Assembly: GCA_010028225.1 (NCBI GenBank)
Contig: RGOY01000035.1
Span: 1-10,380, forward strand
Length of the DNA stretch: 10,380 nt
Source of the DNA: Actinomycetota bacterium
GTDB taxonomy: Bacteria > Actinomycetota > Actinomycetes > Nanopelagicales > Nanopelagicaceae
Reading direction: 5' to 3'
Shown here: positions 5,604-10,380 of the stretch, piece after piece
How positions within the stretch are numbered: position 1 is the stretch's first letter
Layout: each line of letters starts with the position of its first letter
Translations under genes and position numbers: made by a program
Notes under the pieces: model-generated
What the model was told of the DNA's origin: nothing
Databases searched by the model: none
Seen by the model: the letters and a program-made list of their open reading frames with translations, nothing else

Positions 5604-7660
5604 TGTCGCAGGCAATCTCGTGGCTCTGGCGCGCTAGATCAATAGCAATCGTTGGGGCATCCGATCGAGAAGGTGCGATGTCTCGATTACCTATCTCTTA
5701 TCTCAAACGTTTCGGGTTCCAGGGAAAGATTTATCCGATCAATCCAAAGGGTGGTGAGATAGCGGGAATTTCTGCTTATAAGTCAATCAAGGATGTCCCA
5801 GAGCAAGTGGATCTTGCCTTGATCATGGTTCCCGTTACCGCTGCTAAAGATGCGGTGAGGGAGTGCGCAGAAGCTGGCGTTGCAATCGCAACTGTGATGG
5901 GTTCAGGTTTTGCAGAAAGTGGCGAAGTAGGCCAAGTGCTACAAGATGAGATCACATCAATCGCTAAAGAATTAGGAATGCGCATCGTCGGTCCGAATTG
6001 CATCGGATCAGTAGGCAGTGATGCAAAGTTGCTCGCCACTTTCTCACCTGTCTTTAACTCTCCATCGACAGAACTTGCGCGAAGTGGCCTTGCACTGATC
6101 AGCCAATCTGGTGCGCTTGGGTATGGGACATATTCATTAGGAGCAGATCGCTCACTTCCTATAGGAGTAGTAGTTACAACAGGAAATGAAGCAGATGTCA
6201 GCGCGATGGAGGTTTCGACGACGCTGGCAGATGACGAATCAATTGATGGAATATTGATCTATGCCGAGTCGGTGACTGATCTCGCAGCTTTGACCAAGAC
6301 TGCTCGTAGCAAGCCAACTGCAGTCCTTAAATCAGGAAGATCAGAGGCAGGTGCGCTCGCTGCGGCATCGCATACCGGAGCCCTCGCAACAGGCGATCGC
6401 GTGATGAGCGCTGCTATCAAACGTGCTGGGGCAGTGCGAGTAGATGATGTCGAAGAGCTATTGGATGCCGGGGCGATCTTCGCAACGAAAAAGAGACTTA
6501 CTGGCAATCGGATTGCTGTCATCACAACATCGGGTGGAAGTGGCATTCTTGCCGCAGATGCAATTGAGAAGTATGGGCTTTCTCTTGCCGAGCTTTCGCC
6601 GAAAACACGTGAAGAGTTGGATCAGATCATTCCGTCTTACGGATCTTCAGCAAATCCTGTTGACCTCACTGCTGCAGTGATGGCCGACCAGAAATTGTTT
6701 CAACGTGCAATCGATGTTCTCAGCGACGATCCGGGAGTCGATGCGATTGTTGCCGCTTTCTGCGTCTTGGTTGGAGAAGATGTCGAGATGATTGCAACAG
6801 CGCTAGGTGCAGTAAGTATTAACTCGAAGCGAGAGATTCCAATTACTGTGGCGCGGACGGGATCTCCATCTCTTGCACCGACTGCGACTGAGCTCTTCAA
6901 TCAGGCGAATATCCCGATCTATCCCACGCCAGAGCGCGCCGTGAGAGCACTAGCAATCTTGAATCAAGTTTCAACACTCTCTAAAGATGTGGTGACGAGA
7001 AAGCGACTCTCATCGACTCATGCGGAGCCTTCATCTGATGTATCGGAATATGAGTTGAAGGAAATATGGCGTAAATCCTCGATTCCTGTTCCTGAGAGTG
7101 TGGTTATTGGTTCTGTTGAAAGTGCTTTGGATGCAGTACGTAAAGTTGGTGGTCGCGCTGTTATGAAAATTATCCTTCCTGGCCTTTTGCATAAGAGCGA
7201 TGCTGGAGGCGTGCTTCTTGACATCGGCGAGGAGCGCGCAGAAAGTTCTGCGAGGCAATTGATGAAACTAGGTGAGGATGCAAAGATCTTGGTTGAGAGA
7301 TTTGTGCCGAAGGGCATCGAGGCGCTAGTTGGGATTACTACCTCTCCTCTAGGCAAAGTACTCACCATCGGAGTCGGCGGTATTCTCACCGAAGTAATCA
7401 AGGACTCGTCACTTCGAATTCTTCCGGTAACCCGATCCGATGTGGAGGAGATGATCGATGAGACTCGACTGGGGCAACTCCTTGCCGGTGTTCGCGGTGC
7501 GAAACCAGTTGATCGAGAGGCCTTCGTTGAGACTGTCCTTCGTATCACAGATGTAACTATGGACTGGGAGAGCAGTTTTGAGTTAGACATCAACCCTGTG
7601 GCGATTACGGCTGACGGTGCATGGGTGCTTGATAGCGCATACGCAAGAAGTGGAATGTAG
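5603..7660 (+). CDS. NDP-forming acyl-CoA synthetase, fused alpha and beta subunits (acetate-CoA ligase ADP-forming family)
   Basis: 685 residues in the order of the fused enzymes. An N-terminal CoA-binding Rossmann domain begins IAIVGASDREG (14-24), with INPKGGEI (46-53) and GPNCIG (130-135). Two succinyl-CoA-synthetase-like domains follow, with SQSGALGYG (168-176) and the phosphohistidine loop AASHTGAL (His257). The C-terminal ATP-grasp domain covers roughly 475-685, with VMKIILPGLLHKSDAGGV and, near the end, ELDINPV. These enzymes make acyl-CoA from acid and CoA with ATP hydrolysed to ADP, or run backwards to make ATP from an acyl-CoA. All key motifs are intact. Its start overlaps the RidA-like stop (TGATG). 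In this operon it may recover energy from succinyl-CoA or propionyl-CoA, or activate a dicarboxylic acid; the substrate is not readable from sequence. A protein acetyltransferase of the Pat type is unlikely, as there is no GNAT domain. Confidence 0.88.
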   Translation: MSQAISWLWRARSIAIVGASDREGAMSRLPISYLKRFGFQGKIYPINPKGGEIAGISAYKSIKDVPEQVDLALIMVPVTAAKDAVRECAEAGVAIATVMGSGFAESGEVGQVLQDEITSIAKELGMRIVGPNCIGSVGSDAKLLATFSPVFNSPSTELARSGLALISQSGALGYGTYSLGADRSLPIGVVVTTGNEADVSAMEVSTTLADDESIDGILIYAESVTDLAALTKTARSKPTAVLKSGRSEAGALAAASHTGALATGDRVMSAAIKRAGAVRVDDVEELLDAGAIFATKKRLTGNRIAVITTSGGSGILAADAIEKYGLSLAELSPKTREELDQIIPSYGSSANPVDLTAAVMADQKLFQRAIDVLSDDPGVDAIVAAFCVLVGEDVEMIATALGAVSINSKREIPITVARTGSPSLAPTATELFNQANIPIYPTPERAVRALAILNQVSTLSKDVVTRKRLSSTHAEPSSDVSEYELKEIWRKSSIPVPESVVIGSVESALDAVRKVGGRAVMKIILPGLLHKSDAGGVLLDIGEERAESSARQLMKLGEDAKILVERFVPKGIEALVGITTSPLGKVLTIGVGGILTEVIKDSSLRILPVTRSDVEEMIDETRLGQLLAGVRGAKPVDREAFVETVLRITDVTMDWESSFELDINPVAITADGAWVLDSAYARSGM

Positions 7661-7689
7661 CCGCCTACGAATCTGGTCTTGTCGAGTAT

Positions 7690-7694
7690 GGGAG
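7690..7694 (+). promoter_or_regulatory. Ribosome binding site of the AMP-forming ligase gene
   Basis: GGGAG lies ten bases before ATG 7705 and only one base before the alternative GTG 7696, so it decides in favour of ATG 7705. It lies in the 44-base gap after the NDP-forming synthetase gene, which shows no clear promoter or terminator. Confidence 0.5.
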
Positions 7695-7704
7695 AGTGAT
7701 TGAG

Positions 7705-9273
7705 ATGGATGTCGGAACGATAGTTGCCCGTTCAATGGTTCGATATCGCAATCGGATCGCACTCGTAGGCCCAGAAGGATCGATGACATATGGCCAACTG
7801 GGATCTCGGATATTTCAACTTGCGCGAGCACTCCGTGCCCTCGGTCTTGAGACTGAAGATCGTGTGCTTGATCTTCAGTCGAATCAGAATACTTATATCG
7901 AGACCGACCTTGGAATCTCTACCGCAGGACTCTGCCGAGTCGCACTTAACTATCGACTACATCCCAATGACTGGGTGAGAATCACAAAAGATTGTGGCGC
8001 TAAGGTACTGATTCTTGACGCGAAGTTTTGGGACGATGCTGCGCCTGTTCGCGAACTTGTCGATCACATCATCGTTATCAATGGTGATGTAGATGATGCG
8101 ACTCCTTATGAGAAATTTCTCTCTGCGCAATCGAGTGAGCCACTCGGCATAACGGTTGCTCCGGACACTCTGGTATCCCTCAACTATTCGAGTGGAACAA
8201 CTGGAAATCCAAAGGGAGCGATACGAACTCATAGAAATCGACTCGCGAGCCTTGGCAATATCGTCACTGACATCTTCGGCCGAATACCTAACGAGAGTGA
8301 CATCTGGGTTCATGCAGGTCCAGTGACTCACACCAGCGGTTTATTTGTACTTCCCTTCTTTACTTTTGGAGCAAAACAGGTGGTTCACGCCAAGTACGAA
8401 CCAGAACTCCTTTTAGAAGAGATTGAGAAGCGCGGCGCAAATGCGACAGCCCTGGTGCCGACCATGGTCGCAAGGCTCTTGACGCTTGATGGGATCAATC
8501 CAGAGCGATTTAAGAACTTGCAGATGCTTGGCTATGCCGGCGCACCGATGCCCGCCGATCAGATTCGCGAATGTTTCGAGCGAATTACCACTCACATGGT
8601 TCAGTACTACGGCCTCGTAGAGGCAATACCTCCAGTCACCGTCTTGAGCGAAGCCGATCATCAACTTGGCCTCGCCTCAGCACCAGAAGTTCTTACCAGC
8701 GCTGGAAATCCATGCACCACAGTGGAGATTCGAATTGTTGATGAAGAAGGAAAAGATGTAGCAAGCGGTGAAATTGGCGAAGTCATCACGCGTGGAGATC
8801 ATGTAATGCGTGGCTATTTTGGTGCTGCGGGAAGCGATCCCAATGTGACCAAGGCTGTTCGCGATGGTTGGCTTCACACGGGAGATCTCGGAAGATTAGA
8901 TGGCGACAATCGTCTTTATCTCGTCGACCGCAAGGGCGACATGATTATCAGCGGTGGCTACAACATCTATCCTCGAGAAATCGAAGATGTGATTGCAGAG
9001 GTAGCAGAGATCAATGAAGTGGCAGTGCTTGGTGCATCGGATAAAGAGTGGGGACAGCGCGTCACTGCTTTCGTCTCACTCAAACCACATACTTCTTTAG
9101 ATGAGAGCGCTGTCATCGCAAAAGTGCTTGAACATTGCAAATCGAAGATGGCCTCCTACAAGAAGCCGAAAGATGTCATTGTTGTCAAAGAGTTCCCACT
9201 GAACTCGACTGGAAAGATCTCGAAGAAGACGCTGAAGGCAGATCTTGAAAAATCACAAGGTGCTAAGAGTTGA
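7705..9273 (+). CDS. AMP-forming acyl/aryl-CoA ligase (class I adenylate-forming enzyme)
   Basis: A complete 522-residue ANL-superfamily ligase counted from ATG 7705. The ATP-binding loop is YSSGTTGNPKGA (161-172), followed by YYGLVEA (302-308), HTGDLG (391-396), the hinge DRKGD, GGYNIYPREIE (417-427) and the catalytic lysine in PLNSTGKISKK (Lys504). It activates a carboxylic acid as the acyl-AMP and transfers it to CoA. The motifs are of the fatty-acid/aromatic acyl-CoA synthetase kind rather than the benzoate-CoA ligase subgroup, which usually reads SSGSTG. Motifs do not set the substrate; its place in the operon suggests it primes the pathway by making the aromatic CoA ester used by the fused flavoenzyme, for example 2-aminobenzoyl-CoA. 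Its stop overlaps the mutase start (TGATG). Confidence 0.88.
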   Translation: MDVGTIVARSMVRYRNRIALVGPEGSMTYGQLGSRIFQLARALRALGLETEDRVLDLQSNQNTYIETDLGISTAGLCRVALNYRLHPNDWVRITKDCGAKVLILDAKFWDDAAPVRELVDHIIVINGDVDDATPYEKFLSAQSSEPLGITVAPDTLVSLNYSSGTTGNPKGAIRTHRNRLASLGNIVTDIFGRIPNESDIWVHAGPVTHTSGLFVLPFFTFGAKQVVHAKYEPELLLEEIEKRGANATALVPTMVARLLTLDGINPERFKNLQMLGYAGAPMPADQIRECFERITTHMVQYYGLVEAIPPVTVLSEADHQLGLASAPEVLTSAGNPCTTVEIRIVDEEGKDVASGEIGEVITRGDHVMRGYFGAAGSDPNVTKAVRDGWLHTGDLGRLDGDNRLYLVDRKGDMIISGGYNIYPREIEDVIAEVAEINEVAVLGASDKEWGQRVTAFVSLKPHTSLDESAVIAKVLEHCKSKMASYKKPKDVIVVKEFPLNSTGKISKKTLKADLEKSQGAKS

Positions 9274-10380
9274 TGGAACAACCAGGAGAGTTTCCCTATA
9301 CGAGAGGAATCAAAGCTGAACCATCGGTATGGACGATGGGTCAATATGGTGGATTTGGCACACCTAGAGAGACCAATCAGAGATTTCGCACCTTACTTGA
9401 TCAAGGTTTGACCGGTTTTAGTGTCGCTTTGGATCTTCCGACACAACTTGGCCTTGACTCAGACCACCCCAGATCGCTCGGTGAGGTCGGGCGAGTAGGG
9501 GTAGCAATCGATTCCCTTCGAGATATTGAAATCCTGATGGACCAGATCCCTCTCGAGAAGATAAGTCAGGTCCGCACTACGGCAAACTCAATCGGCTATA
9601 TCTGGGCAGCGATGTTCATAGCACTTGCCGAGATCCGAGGCGCTGACCCCAATGCTTTTGGAATGTTCATTCAAAATGATGTCTTAAAAGAATACATCGC
9701 GCGTGGAACTCAGATTTTTCCTGCCGAAGCTGGATTGAAACTTTCGGTTGATGTGATCGAATATCTCTCGACTAATGTCCCACGTTGGGTTCCACTTGCA
9801 ATGAGCGGGTATCACATCCGTGAATCTGGCTCCTCTGCTGCCCAAGAAGTTGCCTTCACCTTCGCAAACGCTCAGGAATATCTAGATGCTGCAATTGCGC
9901 GAGGAGTATCGGTCGATCAAGTAGCCCCTACTCTTTTCACCTTCCTCTCTTCCAATATTGAAATACTGAAAGAAGTTGCGAAGTTTCGCGCAGCCAGGCG
10001 CGTATGGGCTGAATTGATCAGGAAGAAATATCAGGCTAAGGATCCTCGTTCAGAGCAACTTCGAATATTTGCTTTCACTGCAGGATCTTCTTTAACTTTC
10101 CAACAACCAATGAACAATGTCACTCGTACCGCAATGGAGATGATGGCTGCCGCGCTTGGTGGGATTCAAACTATGCATGTCTCGGCTTTTGATGAAGCCC
10201 TGGGTGTGCCAACGCAGGAGGCTGCAACTCTCGCGCTTCGAACCCAACAAGTGGTTGCATTCGAGACTGACATTTTGCAAGTGGCCGACCCTTTGGGAGG
10301 AAGTCCATATATTGAAGGTTTGACCGAGGAACTTTGTAATGAGATCTGGCAGATCCTTGGTGAGGTGCAGCGACGTGGAG
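9273..10380 (+). CDS. Methylmalonyl-CoA-mutase-family large subunit, divergent (3' partial)
   Basis: From ATG 9273, overlapping the ligase stop, 369 residues are visible and the frame is open at the right edge. Family landmarks: GEFPYTRGI (5-13), QYGGFGT (24-30), GFSVALDLPT (48-57), DSDHP, IQNDVLKEYIARGT (133-146), SGYHIRESG (178-186), EVAKFRAARR, FDEALGVPT and DPLGGSPYIE. These enzymes move the thioester group between adjacent carbons using adenosylcobalamin. By alignment from memory to the Propionibacterium enzyme, Tyr25, Gln134, Arg144 and His181 match Tyr89, Gln197, Arg207 and His244, which favours a substrate with a carboxylate over isobutyryl- or 2-hydroxyisobutyryl-CoA. However, Thr195 is Phe132, the APRLSFF motif reads APTLFTF (Arg283 is Thr220), THSQTSG reads IFAFTAG, and one residue is inserted after Ser98. 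The N-terminal arm of 50-70 residues seen in many relatives is absent. A B12-binding domain or separate small subunit should follow outside the window. Confidence 0.88.
   Translation, partial: MEQPGEFPYTRGIKAEPSVWTMGQYGGFGTPRETNQRFRTLLDQGLTGFSVALDLPTQLGLDSDHPRSLGEVGRVGVAIDSLRDIEILMDQIPLEKISQVRTTANSIGYIWAAMFIALAEIRGADPNAFGMFIQNDVLKEYIARGTQIFPAEAGLKLSVDVIEYLSTNVPRWVPLAMSGYHIRESGSSAAQEVAFTFANAQEYLDAAIARGVSVDQVAPTLFTFLSSNIEILKEVAKFRAARRVWAELIRKKYQAKDPRSEQLRIFAFTAGSSLTFQQPMNNVTRTAMEMMAAALGGIQTMHVSAFDEALGVPTQEAATLALRTQQVVAFETDILQVADPLGGSPYIEGLTEELCNEIWQILGEVQRRG

Noticed and set aside
7018..7593. 191-codon open frame on the minus strand
   Set aside because: It lies wholly inside the NDP-forming synthetase gene, is rich in Ser, Arg and Thr, and shows no domain; it is a shadow of the true frame.
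7696..7698. GTG as start of the AMP-forming ligase
   Set aside because: It sits inside the Shine-Dalgarno stretch; ATG 7705 has proper spacing.
9273..10380. 2-hydroxyisobutyryl-CoA or isobutyryl-CoA mutase
   Set aside because: Those have Gln at the Arg207 position and Ile or Phe at the Tyr89 position; this protein has Arg144 and Tyr25.
1..10380. Transposons, phage genes, CRISPR, tRNA or rRNA, signs of recent transfer
   Set aside because: No terminal repeats, recombinase motifs, repeat arrays or RNA-like sequence seen; composition is even along the window.

Overview
The window is one catabolic locus, densely coded and interrupted at both ends. Base composition is near 50% G+C by eye. Codon use looks even across all genes. 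Two genes appear to have a TANNNT -10 box directly in front of the start codon with no Shine-Dalgarno, the pattern of leaderless transcripts common in Actinomycetota. A planktonic or other moderate-GC actinobacterium is my best guess, at low to moderate confidence. There are no RNA genes, mobile elements or CRISPR arrays, and no gap over 300 bases.

Layout. (1) Bases 1-2342, plus strand: the 3' part of a fused flavoprotein, an FAD monooxygenase joined to an Old Yellow Enzyme domain. This is the architecture of 2-aminobenzoyl-CoA monooxygenase/reductase, also annotated as salicylyl-CoA 5-hydroxylase/oxidoreductase. (2) Bases 2355-4379, minus strand: a 3-oxoadipyl-CoA thiolase-like gene followed by a BadI/MenB-type crotonase. 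(3) Bases 4426-10380, plus strand, one tight operon: short-chain dehydrogenase, RidA-family protein, fused NDP-forming acyl-CoA synthetase, AMP-forming acyl-CoA ligase, and the start of a methylmalonyl-CoA-mutase-family large subunit. Regions 2 and 3 diverge from a 46-base promoter region.

How they may work together (inference). An aromatic acid, probably 2-aminobenzoate (anthranilate) or a relative, is activated to its CoA thioester. The fused flavoenzyme hydroxylates and de-aromatises the ring. The RidA-like protein may hydrolyse the resulting enamine to a ketone. The BadI-like enzyme would then open the 2-oxocyclohexanecarboxyl-CoA ring hydrolytically. For a 2,5-dioxo ring this gives 4-oxopimeloyl-CoA, which a thiolase cannot cleave. 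A B12 mutase acting on that gamma-keto acyl-CoA as methylmalonyl-CoA mutase acts on succinyl-CoA would give 2-methyl-3-oxoadipyl-CoA. A PcaF-like thiolase could split that into succinyl-CoA and propionyl-CoA. The set of genes fits this route well, and I know of no described pathway with this mutase step. It is the main discovery candidate. The roles of the SDR and the NDP-forming synthetase are less certain.
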